From: Bacillota bacterium
Lineage (GTDB): Bacteria > Bacillota > Clostridia > Christensenellales > CAG-138
Direction of reading: 5' to 3'
DNA length: 9,919 bases
NCBI GenBank assembly: GCA_023416895.1
Contig: JAEZGQ010000195.1
Span: forward strand, 1 to 9,919
Shown: positions 1-5,997 of the stretch, piece after piece
How the letters are laid out: every line of letters begins with the position of its first letter
How positions within the stretch are numbered: position 1 is the first letter of the stretch
Translations under genes and position numbers: made by a program
Notes under the pieces: model-generated
Seen by the model: only the letters and a program-made list of their open reading frames with translations
Told to the model about the DNA's origin: nothing
Databases searched by the model: none

Positions 1-539
1 AAGGTGCCGTTTCCCTGAATGCCTAGGTTGCCGTCGCCGTGAATGTATACGGCTCTTCTATTGTCGCGCCCGGGCGACCGAAGCCACCACCACCATACAT
101 ACCCATCGAACGTCGATCTACGCAGGAGGTTGTTTTCGTCTTTCTTTTGAAACCAGTATCGTTGTTTATCGCTGCGGTTTTCAAGGTTTTTGCTGCTGTC
201 ACCGAAATATTTGCATACTGCTTCTTCAATGCTTAAAAGAAAGATGTAATCACGGGTATCTTCTCCGCCTCTTGACCCGTACCACGGATTGTCGTGGTTT
301 TTGTTCCATGCCGGAAGGATCCTTGATTGTTCGGCCGCGGTGAATTTGTTATAAAATGCACCGTTTAGATGGTTTCTTAGCGAGCAGTCAGCCCATGTCA
401 CCTCACCGGCGCAATCATGATAGGGGTGTTGTTCGACCATGTTTTCAGTTATAACCAAGGCCGCATTGCCTTGTATGTCAAGAATGCGCCACTGATAACC
501 GCCAAACGGGATGATTGAGCCGATAGGAAACTCTCTCAT
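1..539 (-). CDS. DUF6273 domain protein, C-terminus cut by window edge
   Basis: Reading on the minus strand from ATG at 539-537 gives 179 codons without a stop, running off the left edge. The start is fixed by GGAGG at 550-546, six bases upstream. The protein has no signal peptide or membrane segment in the visible part. It carries the order of motifs I associate with DUF6273: an early FGGYQWRILDIQ block (residues 12-23), a TWADCSLRNHLNG-type block (48-60), NPWYG (84-88), IFLLSIEEA (99-107), then a WWWWLRSPG block (149-157) followed by a VYIHGDGNLG stretch (164-173). In this family the WWLRSPG motif lies near the C-terminus, so only a short tail is probably missing. The function of DUF6273 is not known to me; many members are surface or multidomain proteins of gut Firmicutes. 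AGA, ATA and CTA codons are more frequent than in the neighbouring peptidase genes and the stretch looks less GC-rich, so recent acquisition is possible. Confidence 0.85.
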   Translation of the reverse strand, partial: MREFPIGSIIPFGGYQWRILDIQGNAALVITENMVEQHPYHDCAGEVTWADCSLRNHLNGAFYNKFTAAEQSRILPAWNKNHDNPWYGSRGGEDTRDYIFLLSIEEAVCKYFGDSSKNLENRSDKQRYWFQKKDENNLLRRSTFDGYVWWWWLRSPGRDNRRAVYIHGDGNLGIQGNGT

Positions 540-554
540 TCTCTTCCTCCGCAT

Positions 555-583
555 ATACTACAATTTTTGTAGTTCTGTTCCAA
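555..583 (-). promoter_or_regulatory. Possible promoter of the DUF6273 gene
   Basis: On the minus strand TTGGAA (583-578) is followed after 17 bases by TAGTAT (560-555). Each box matches the sigma-A consensus at four of six positions. Transcription would start near 548-549, inside or next to the ribosome binding site, which is unusually close, so the true start may lie elsewhere. The call rests only on box spacing and on its position directly before the gene. Confidence 0.3.
557..573. repeat. Perfect inverted repeat, candidate operator
   Basis: ACTACAA (557-563) and TTGTAGT (567-573) form a perfect 7-base inverted repeat around TTT. It sits in the spacer and -10 box of the possible promoter of the DUF6273 gene and ends seven bases before its ribosome binding site, where a repressor would block transcription. 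The half sites contain TACA and TGTA, as in BlaI/MecI/CopY operators, but the spacing (five bases) differs from the classical two. No regulator gene is visible in the window. Confidence 0.45.
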
Positions 584-656
584 TGCGCATACAGGAACAA
601 ATGCGCATGATCTTTGCCTTCAAATTCCTGTCTACCGTAACAAAGCATAACAAACC

Positions 657-698
657 AAAAGGCGTGCCGCAATCGATTTCCATCACGGCACGCCTTTT
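657..698 (-). terminator. Rho-independent terminator, probably bidirectional
   Basis: AAAAGGCGTGCCG (657-669) pairs perfectly with CGGCACGCCTTTT (686-698), a 13-bp stem with a 16-base loop. On the minus strand it lies 36 bases after the stop of the last M42 gene and is followed by a T-rich run (TTTTGGTTTG), so it most likely ends the three-gene peptidase operon. Its symmetrical A and T flanks would also let it work on plus-strand transcripts. It isolates the operon from the DUF6273 gene downstream. Confidence 0.8.
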
Positions 699-733
699 CA
701 AAGGCGGTTTTTTACTTCTTGTTACAAGGCTCT

Positions 734-1735
734 TTACGCCTGCGGCAGTTCCTTTTGCGCGAGAGCCGCCTTCAAAAGCTTCACGGCGTTTTCTACGTCG
801 CGCATGCTGGCGGTTTCCACGGGGGAGTGGATGTAGCGCGTGCCGATGGAGATGCAGCCCGCAAGCACACCGTCTTTGGTGCGCTGTACCGCCGAGGTGT
901 CGGTTCCGCCCGCGCGAAGCACTTCGTACTGGTAGGGGATGCCTTCCGCTTCGGCGCACTTCTTCAAAAATTCGCGCACGCTCACGGGTACGATCACGGA
1001 CGAATCCATCACTTTAATGGTGGGGCCGTTGCCTGCTACAACGCTCATGTTGGCGGCCTTGGGGGTATCGCCTGTGAGTGTTACGTCGAGTGCAATGGCA
1101 AGGTCGGGCTCGATGGCGTAGGCGGCGGGGCCTGCACCGCGGCAGCCAACTTCCTCTTGTACGGTAAACACGGCGTACACGTCGTGCTCGGTTTTCATGG
1201 TGTTGAACGCTTCCGCGGCGATGGCGCAGCAAAGCCTGTCGTCGAGCGCGCCGCAGGCGATGTACTCACCCATTTCAAAGAAGTGAGGCGCGTATACCGC
1301 AACGTCGCCGATTTCGACCTTGGCTTCCGCTTCTTCCTTGGTTTTTGCGCCGATGTCGATGAAAAGCTCGGCCATGCCCGCTTCGGTCATCTTCTTCTTT
1401 TTGGTTTCAAAATAAACCACGCCGCGCGTGCCGTTTTCAAACATCACCTCGCGGGCAATGCTAACGGTGGGGTTTACGCCGCCCACGTTGGATACGCGCA
1501 AGAAACCTTTGTCGTCGATGTTTGTCACGATAAGGCCGATCTGATCCATGTGTGTGGCTAGCATAATCTTTTTGCCGGAGGTGCCCTTTTTGTAGGCGAT
1601 CAGGTTGCCCAAAGCATCGTAATATACCTTGTCGGCGTGGGGGGCAACGAAGCCTTTGATGACCTCGCCCGCAGCGCGTTCGCGTCCGGACGGTCCGTAA
1701 GCTTCGACGATGGCCTTTGTCATATCCTTAAACAT
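734..1735 (-). CDS. M42 family metallo-aminopeptidase, third gene of operon
   Basis: The product is a 333-residue cytosolic di-zinc aminopeptidase of MEROPS family M42 (glutamyl aminopeptidase/endoglucanase M type), which removes N-terminal residues from short peptides. The visible active site is complete: THMD with metal ligand H62 and D64 (residues 61-64), ALDDR (163-167), VQEE with the catalytic and ligand glutamates E194/E195, ALDVT with D217, and YIHSP with H303. The GGTDTSA block (277-283) is also typical. I chose the ATG at 1735 because AGGAGG (1750-1745) sits nine bases before it; an upstream in-frame ATG at 1753 would place this site inside the gene. The start overlaps the end of the preceding M42 gene by eight bases, so the two are probably translationally coupled. 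Family members form 12-subunit tetrahedral particles. The exact residue preference cannot be read from the sequence. Confidence 0.93.
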   Translation of the reverse strand: MFKDMTKAIVEAYGPSGRERAAGEVIKGFVAPHADKVYYDALGNLIAYKKGTSGKKIMLATHMDQIGLIVTNIDDKGFLRVSNVGGVNPTVSIAREVMFENGTRGVVYFETKKKKMTEAGMAELFIDIGAKTKEEAEAKVEIGDVAVYAPHFFEMGEYIACGALDDRLCCAIAAEAFNTMKTEHDVYAVFTVQEEVGCRGAGPAAYAIEPDLAIALDVTLTGDTPKAANMSVVAGNGPTIKVMDSSVIVPVSVREFLKKCAEAEGIPYQYEVLRAGGTDTSAVQRTKDGVLAGCISIGTRYIHSPVETASMRDVENAVKLLKAALAQKELPQA

Positions 1736-2756
1736 TTTTAAGAACCTCCTCAAACGTTCTGTTTTTCAAAAAGCTATGGGCGAGCCGGAATGCGTTTTCA
1801 AAGTCGCTCACGGAAGCGACACTTTCGGGCGAGTGGATGTAGCGGCAAGGTACGGAGATGCCGCCACAAACGACGCCTGTGAGGGATTTGTGGATTGCGC
1901 CCGCATCCGTGCCGCCGCGCGTGCCCTTGCGGAGCTGGAAGGGGATGTTTTCCTTTTTGGCGGTTGCCCTGAGAGCGTTGAACATGCGCGGAAGAACCAT
2001 TGTGCCGCCGTCCATCACGGAAATGGCGGGGCCGCCGCCCACGCGGGTCACGTACTCGTGGCCTTCGGACTTGGGCATGTCGTTGGCGGTGGTGCCCTCG
2101 AGAATCAACGCGAGCTCGGGGTTTGCGTTGTAGGCGGCTACTTTCGCGCCGCGAAGCCCAACTTCTTCCTGCACGGTGAACACGGCGGTAAAGTCGCAAT
2201 CGTAATCGTGCTTCAAAAGCTCAATCAAAATGGCGCAGCCACAGCGGTCATCGAGCGCCTTGGCCTTCATAAGCCCGTCGCCAAAGCGCGAAAACTCGGT
2301 GACAAAGCTGATGTAATCGCCAAGCTTTACGTATTTTTCGGCATCGCCCTTGTCTTTCGCGCCGATGTCGATGTAAAGGTCTTTGTGCTTGAGGGCGCGC
2401 TCAAATTCCTCCCTGCTCTGGAGGTGAATCGCCTTCGCGCCGATGATGCCGGGCACCGCGTCCTTACCGATCACCACGCGCTTGCTTACGACCACGCGCG
2501 CATCAAGCCCGGTCTGCGCGTAAGCGATCAGCCCGTTGTCAAGGATGCCGCGCACCATCATACCCACTTCGTCCATATGGGCGCAGGCCATAATGCGCGG
2601 GCCCTTGCCGGCCTTGTGAACGTAGAGGTTGCCCATTGCGTCGGTTTTTACGTCAGTCGCGTAGGGCTTAACGGCCTCTTTTATGTAGGCGCGCACGCGG
2701 CCTTCGTCGCCGCTCACGCCGTTGAGGTTGCAAAGTTCTTCTAGTCTTTGAAGCAT
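1728..2756 (-). CDS. M42 family metallo-aminopeptidase, second gene of operon
   Basis: This 342-residue protein is a second M42 aminopeptidase, close to the usual family length. Visible motifs are AHMDE with H60 and D62, KALDDR with D169/D170, VQEEVGLRGA with E197/E198, LILEGTTA with E220, GGTDAGA (281-287), and YIHSP with H308. The fifth metal position is Glu (E220), where its two neighbours have Asp; EGTTA is a common form in Firmicute M42 proteins of the YsdC type, so the enzyme should be active. GGAGG (2768-2764) lies seven bases before the ATG. The start overlaps the end of the upstream gene by 16 bases and the stop overlaps the start of the next gene by eight, which points to one mRNA with coupled translation. 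It is clearly diverged from both flanking paralogues, so the three copies are not a recent duplication. Confidence 0.94.
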   Translation of the reverse strand: MLQRLEELCNLNGVSGDEGRVRAYIKEAVKPYATDVKTDAMGNLYVHKAGKGPRIMACAHMDEVGMMVRGILDNGLIAYAQTGLDARVVVSKRVVIGKDAVPGIIGAKAIHLQSREEFERALKHKDLYIDIGAKDKGDAEKYVKLGDYISFVTEFSRFGDGLMKAKALDDRCGCAILIELLKHDYDCDFTAVFTVQEEVGLRGAKVAAYNANPELALILEGTTANDMPKSEGHEYVTRVGGGPAISVMDGGTMVLPRMFNALRATAKKENIPFQLRKGTRGGTDAGAIHKSLTGVVCGGISVPCRYIHSPESVASVSDFENAFRLAHSFLKNRTFEEVLKNV

Positions 2757-3787
2757 AGCGTATCCTCCCAGTCCTCACCGATGCCCATCAGAAATTCCAC
2801 GAGCAGCTTGGCGCAGTTGCGAAGGGTATCGAGGCTCAACGTTTCCACGCTCGTGTGCATGTAGCGCACGGGAACGCTCAAAAGCCCCGTCGGAATGCCG
2901 CCGCGCTCGATTTGCATCTCCCACGCGTCGGTGCCGGTGTGACCCATGCAAATTTCCGTATCCCACGACGCGCCGCATTCTCCTGCAGCTTTCGTCAGGC
3001 GCTCAAAGATGTTGGGGTGGATGTTGGAGCCGCGTGTAATGGCGATTTTATCCATATCACAGGCCTGAAACTGCTCCACACCCGGGGTGGGCGCGTGCGT
3101 TACGTCCATGGCGATGCCGATGTCGGGATCGATGCCGAACGTGCCGGTTTTCGAGCCGAAGCTGCCGCGTTCCTCCTGTACGGAGGCGCAAAATACCACC
3201 GTGCAGTTGAGCTTGCGGCTTTTGAGCATGTCGAGCGTTTCGAGCATGGTCACCACAAGCGCGCGGTCATCGAAGGTTTTGCCGGCAACGCGGTTGTTTT
3301 TAAGCCTAAGCGGCGGACGCGGTGCAAAGGTCACGTTGTCGCCAACGTTTACAAGCTCGCGCACCTTTTCGAGGGGAAGGCCAAGGTCACAGGAAAGGTC
3401 TTCCATTTTATAGGCCGAATCGCGGTCTTTTTCGTTCAAAAGGTGCGGCGGAATGGCACCTACCACGCCTTTGATTGGTTCTTTGCCGTACACAAGCACT
3501 TCGGAACCGGGCAGAACGCGCGGGTCTACACCCGCCACGGACTGGATGCGAAGCATTCCGTTTTCCTCGATGTTGGTTACGACCATGCCGATTTCGTCCA
3601 TGTGCGCCATAATGAGCACCACGGGGTTACCGGATCCGACCACGGCAAAAACGTTGCCGAGCTTATCGCGCCTGACGTCCTCAGTGTAAGCCGAAAAATA
3701 GCGGCTTACCACATCCGCAACGCCGCGCTCGTTGCCCGTTACGCCGGGCGCCACCGTAAGGGCGGACAGCGCCTCAAACATATCCAT
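2741..3787 (-). CDS. M42 family metallo-aminopeptidase, first gene of operon
   Basis: This is the promoter-proximal gene of the three and encodes a 348-residue M42 peptidase. Metal and catalytic residues are all visible: AHMDE with H62 and D64, KTFDDR with D173/D174, VQEE with E205/E206, AMDVT with D228, GHTGTDA (282-288) and YMHTSVE with H311. It differs from the other two in having ERGSFGS after the catalytic glutamates instead of EVGxRGA, and HTS instead of HSP around the last histidine ligand, so it probably belongs to another M42 subgroup and may prefer other N-terminal residues. AAGGAG (3802-3797) is nine bases before the chosen ATG; a second ATG two codons later is possible but has poorer spacing. 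There is no signal peptide, so it acts in the cytosol. Confidence 0.93.
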   Translation of the reverse strand: MDMFEALSALTVAPGVTGNERGVADVVSRYFSAYTEDVRRDKLGNVFAVVGSGNPVVLIMAHMDEIGMVVTNIEENGMLRIQSVAGVDPRVLPGSEVLVYGKEPIKGVVGAIPPHLLNEKDRDSAYKMEDLSCDLGLPLEKVRELVNVGDNVTFAPRPPLRLKNNRVAGKTFDDRALVVTMLETLDMLKSRKLNCTVVFCASVQEERGSFGSKTGTFGIDPDIGIAMDVTHAPTPGVEQFQACDMDKIAITRGSNIHPNIFERLTKAAGECGASWDTEICMGHTGTDAWEMQIERGGIPTGLLSVPVRYMHTSVETLSLDTLRNCAKLLVEFLMGIGEDWEDTLCFKD

Positions 3788-3847
3788 ACGCGTTTTCTCC
3801 TTGTTGTTGAATGTTGAAAACCCATTTGAGAAACGATAACTGTACTG

Positions 3848-3856
3848 ATTATATCA
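3848..3856 (-). promoter_or_regulatory. Extended -10 promoter of the M42 operon
   Basis: On the minus strand the bases read TGATATAAT: a perfect TATAAT (3853-3848) with the TG of an extended -10 one base upstream. No good -35 hexamer lies 16-18 bases further up, as is usual for extended -10 promoters. Transcription would begin near 3841, giving a leader of about 54 bases before the first M42 gene. No operator-like palindrome is evident around it. Confidence 0.65.
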
Positions 3857-3928
3857 AATCTTTGCGCTTTGCGGGAGATTTGGAATAAATATATAGGCAC
3901 TTTACTCGACAAAGTTTGCATTCATGCC

Positions 3929-3957
3929 TTGCGCACAAGGGAAAATTGGTGTATAGA
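3929..3957 (+). promoter_or_regulatory. Possible promoter of the pit operon
   Basis: TTGCGC (3929-3934) and TATAGA (3952-3957) are 17 bases apart, with TG directly before the second box. The -35 match is weak. A start near 3964 would fall after the upstream in-frame ATG at 3961 but before the preferred start at 4003, which agrees with the shorter protein. Other AT-rich candidates (such as TATATA around 3890-3895) exist, so this is a tentative choice. Confidence 0.3.
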
Positions 3958-4002
3958 TAAATGGGGATATCTCCGGCTAATTCAAAAAATGAGGTAAAGT
4001 TC

Positions 4003-5070
4003 ATGCAATTTTCCGAAGGCGTCGTACCGTTTGGGGCATTTCTCACGGAGCTTGTACAAAATCCGGCGCTGCTTTTTACGGTGATTCTTACGCTTGGCGT
4101 TATTCTTGTAAACGGCTGGACGGATGCCCCAAATGCCATCGCTACCTGCGTATCTACCCGCTCCATGTCGCCGCGCGCGGCGATCATCATGGCGGCCGTC
4201 CTCAACTTTCTCGGCGTGTTTTTGATGACGATCGTCAACAAAACCGTCGCTGAAACCATTTACAACATGGTCAACTTTAATGGAAACACGGGTGATGCAA
4301 ACATCGCGCTGTGTGCAGCCATGTTCGCCATCGTCGTATGGGCGACTGCGGCGTGGAAGTTCGGCATTCCCACGAGCGAAAGCCACGCGCTCATCGCGGG
4401 CATTTCGGGTGCGGCCATCGCGCTGCAAGGGGGCGTTTCCGGCATCAATGGCGCGGAATGGATTAAGGTCATTTACGGGCTTTTGCTATCCACCTTCCTT
4501 GGCTTCGGGATGGGCTTTCTCACCACCAAGGCGACCGAGTTTATTTTCCGCCGGATGGACAGGCGCAAGACCGAAGGCTTCTTTAAGGGTGCGCAAATCT
4601 TCGGCGCAGGTGCCATGGCGTTCATGCACGGCGCGCAGGATGGACAGAAGTTTATCGGCGTGTTTCTTCTTGGCACCTTCCTTGCCACTGGAAACGGCGG
4701 CACGACGGAGTTTGTTATCCCCATATGGCTGATGATCATGTGCTCGGTGATCATGGCGCTTGGCACCTCTATCGGCGGGTACCGCATCATCAAATCCGTT
4801 GGCATGGATATGGTCAAGCTTAGCAAATATCAGGGCTTTTCGGCTGACGTTGCCGCCTCGAGCTGCCTTCTTTTGAGCTCGCTCACCGGCATTCCCGTGA
4901 GCACCACCCATACAAAGACCACCGCCATCATGGGCGTGGGCGCTTCAAAAAGGCTTTCTTCCGTGAATTGGGGCGTTGTAAAGGAAATGGTTCTGGCGTG
5001 GGTCTTAACGTTCCCCGGCTGTGCGCTGATTGCGTATTTGATGGTCAAGCTGTTCCTTTACCTTTTTTAA
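4003..5070 (+). CDS. pit: PiT family inorganic phosphate transporter
   Basis: The 355-residue product is an integral membrane protein of the PiT family, which takes up phosphate (often as metal phosphate) with protons or sodium. Both family signatures are visible: NGWTDAPNAIATCVSTRSMSP near the N-terminus (residues 37-57) and GIPVSTTHTKTTAIMGVG near the C-terminus (296-313). These inverted-repeat halves flank about ten hydrophobic segments and a charged cytoplasmic loop (RRMDRRKT, 183-190). A further conserved MHGAQDGQKF block lies at 208-217. I prefer ATG 4003 because GAGGT (3991-3995) precedes it by seven bases; an ATG 14 codons earlier at 3961 has no ribosome binding site and lies on top of the likely promoter. 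The gene is followed after 37 bases by a DUF47 gene, the usual PiT partner. It is divergent from the peptidase operon. Nothing in the sequence fixes the co-transported ion. Confidence 0.95.
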   Translation: MQFSEGVVPFGAFLTELVQNPALLFTVILTLGVILVNGWTDAPNAIATCVSTRSMSPRAAIIMAAVLNFLGVFLMTIVNKTVAETIYNMVNFNGNTGDANIALCAAMFAIVVWATAAWKFGIPTSESHALIAGISGAAIALQGGVSGINGAEWIKVIYGLLLSTFLGFGMGFLTTKATEFIFRRMDRRKTEGFFKGAQIFGAGAMAFMHGAQDGQKFIGVFLLGTFLATGNGGTTEFVIPIWLMIMCSVIMALGTSIGGYRIIKSVGMDMVKLSKYQGFSADVAASSCLLLSSLTGIPVSTTHTKTTAIMGVGASKRLSSVNWGVVKEMVLAWVLTFPGCALIAYLMVKLFLYLF

Positions 5071-5107
5071 GGGAATGGCTTTCATTTTGTAAGGAGGAAT
5101 TTTGAAC

Positions 5108-5725
5108 ATGGCAAAAAAGGTGAATTATTTTGAAAGTATTGAAGGCCTTATGGGCTTTGCGTGCACCGCATCCGAGTATTTAAATGAAACGCTCGAATGC
5201 TTCGATCCTGAAACGCTCGAGGAGAAGCTTGAAACCATGCACGGCATTGAGCACAGCGCGGATATGCAAAAGCACGAGCTGATCGCTAAGCTCGTGGCAG
5301 AGTTCATCACCCCGATTGAGCGTGAGGACATTCTCCTGATGCTTCAGAAAATTGACGATGTGACCGACTCCATCGAGGAGGTGCTGCGCAAGGCTTACAT
5401 GTTCAACATCGCCTCCATCCGCCCTGACGCGATTGAGTTCGCCGGCATCGTCAACCAGTGTTGCCAGGCGACGCGGCTTGCGCTTACGGAGTTTCACGAC
5501 TTTAGAAAGTCTAAGAACATCCGTGACTACATCATCAAGGTGAATGAGCTTGAGGAGGCTGGTGACCGTTTGCACCGCGACTCCATCCACAGGCTTTACT
5601 GCTCCGAGCAAAACCCCGTTGCCATTTTGACTTGGACGGAGATGTACGAATGCTTCGAACGTTGCTGCGACGCGTGTGAGGACGTGAGCGAAGTCATCGA
5701 AACGGTAATGATGAAGAACTCTTAA
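5108..5725 (+). CDS. DUF47 family PhoU-like accessory protein of the Pit transporter
   Basis: This soluble, mainly helical 205-residue protein belongs to the DUF47 family (Pit accessory protein), which is related to PhoU and is commonly encoded beside pit genes. Four E/DxxxD motifs of the type that binds metal in PhoU proteins can be seen: E48-D52 (EHSAD), D83-D87 (DDVTD), E149-D153 (EEAGD) and D188-D192 (DACED). The ITPIEREDI stretch (67-75) is also characteristic. It probably modulates the activity or stability of the adjacent transporter; this is inferred from the pairing. AAGGAGG (5091-5097) is ten bases from the ATG at 5108; a TTG at 5102, two codons upstream, would leave only four bases and is less likely. 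The 37-base gap after pit contains no terminator, so the two genes should share one mRNA. Confidence 0.93.
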   Translation: MAKKVNYFESIEGLMGFACTASEYLNETLECFDPETLEEKLETMHGIEHSADMQKHELIAKLVAEFITPIEREDILLMLQKIDDVTDSIEEVLRKAYMFNIASIRPDAIEFAGIVNQCCQATRLALTEFHDFRKSKNIRDYIIKVNELEEAGDRLHRDSIHRLYCSEQNPVAILTWTEMYECFERCCDACEDVSEVIETVMMKNS

Positions 5726-5791
5726 AAAAGCCATCCATGTGCCCTGCGGCACGCGGATGAGATTGCACGCTCAGGATTTTTTCAAGTGCAT

Positions 5792-5823
5792 ACGGCGCAC
5801 CCAAAAAGGGTACGCCGTTTTTT
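5792..5823 (+). terminator. Rho-independent terminator of pit-DUF47
   Basis: ACGGCGCACCC (5792-5802) pairs with GGGTACGCCGT (5808-5818) through ten of eleven positions around an AAAAA loop and runs into a block of Ts ending at 5823. A smaller hairpin lies before it (CATCC...GGATG arms at 5732-5736 and 5755-5759, inner GTGCC/GGCAC) but lacks a T run. The terminator begins 66 bases after the DUF47 stop. Confidence 0.85.
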
Positions 5824-5948
5824 GTTATCGCTCGTTTTGAGCACCGTTCTCCAACTATGTCGATTTGTGTTGAATTCTGACTTAGCATATGTTTTTTGCG
5901 TTTTTTTATTAAAATTTTCGCGCAATCTCTTTTTTGCTCGATCTTTTG

Positions 5949-5957
5949 TGGTATTCT
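5949..5957 (+). promoter_or_regulatory. Probable extended -10 promoter of the KamA-like gene
   Basis: TGGTATTCT is an extended -10 element: TG, one base, then TATTCT (5952-5957), matching four of six consensus positions. It follows a very AT-rich tract (about 5888-5948) that may act as an UP-like element. No convincing -35 box is spaced correctly. The leader would be about 34 bases. Confidence 0.45.
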
Positions 5958-5997
5958 AAAAAATAAATTCCATTCATACTGAAAAAGGAGGCAAGCT

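Noticed and set aside
1736..1753. Upstream ATG that would add six residues to the third M42 peptidase
   Set aside because: AGGAGG at 1750-1745 would then lie inside the coding region; it is correctly spaced for ATG 1735.
2091..2105. Glu in place of Asp at one metal position in the second M42 peptidase as a sign of inactivation
   Set aside because: EGTTA is a common active variant in bacterial M42 enzymes, and all other ligands and the catalytic glutamate are present.
719..3817. Long plus-strand reading frames opposite the three M42 genes
   Set aside because: They are antisense shadows produced by GC-rich codon use, rich in His, Ala, Gly and Val, with no family motifs or ribosome binding sites; the minus frames carry complete M42 active sites.
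3961..4002. Upstream start that would add 14 residues to the phosphate transporter
   Set aside because: There is no ribosome binding site before 3961, the likely promoter is immediately adjacent, and a good site precedes ATG 4003; the added residues are hydrophilic and unlike the family.
5732..5759. Hairpin after the DUF47 gene as a terminator
   Set aside because: The stem is imperfect and is not followed by a T run; the stronger hairpin at 5792-5823 explains termination.
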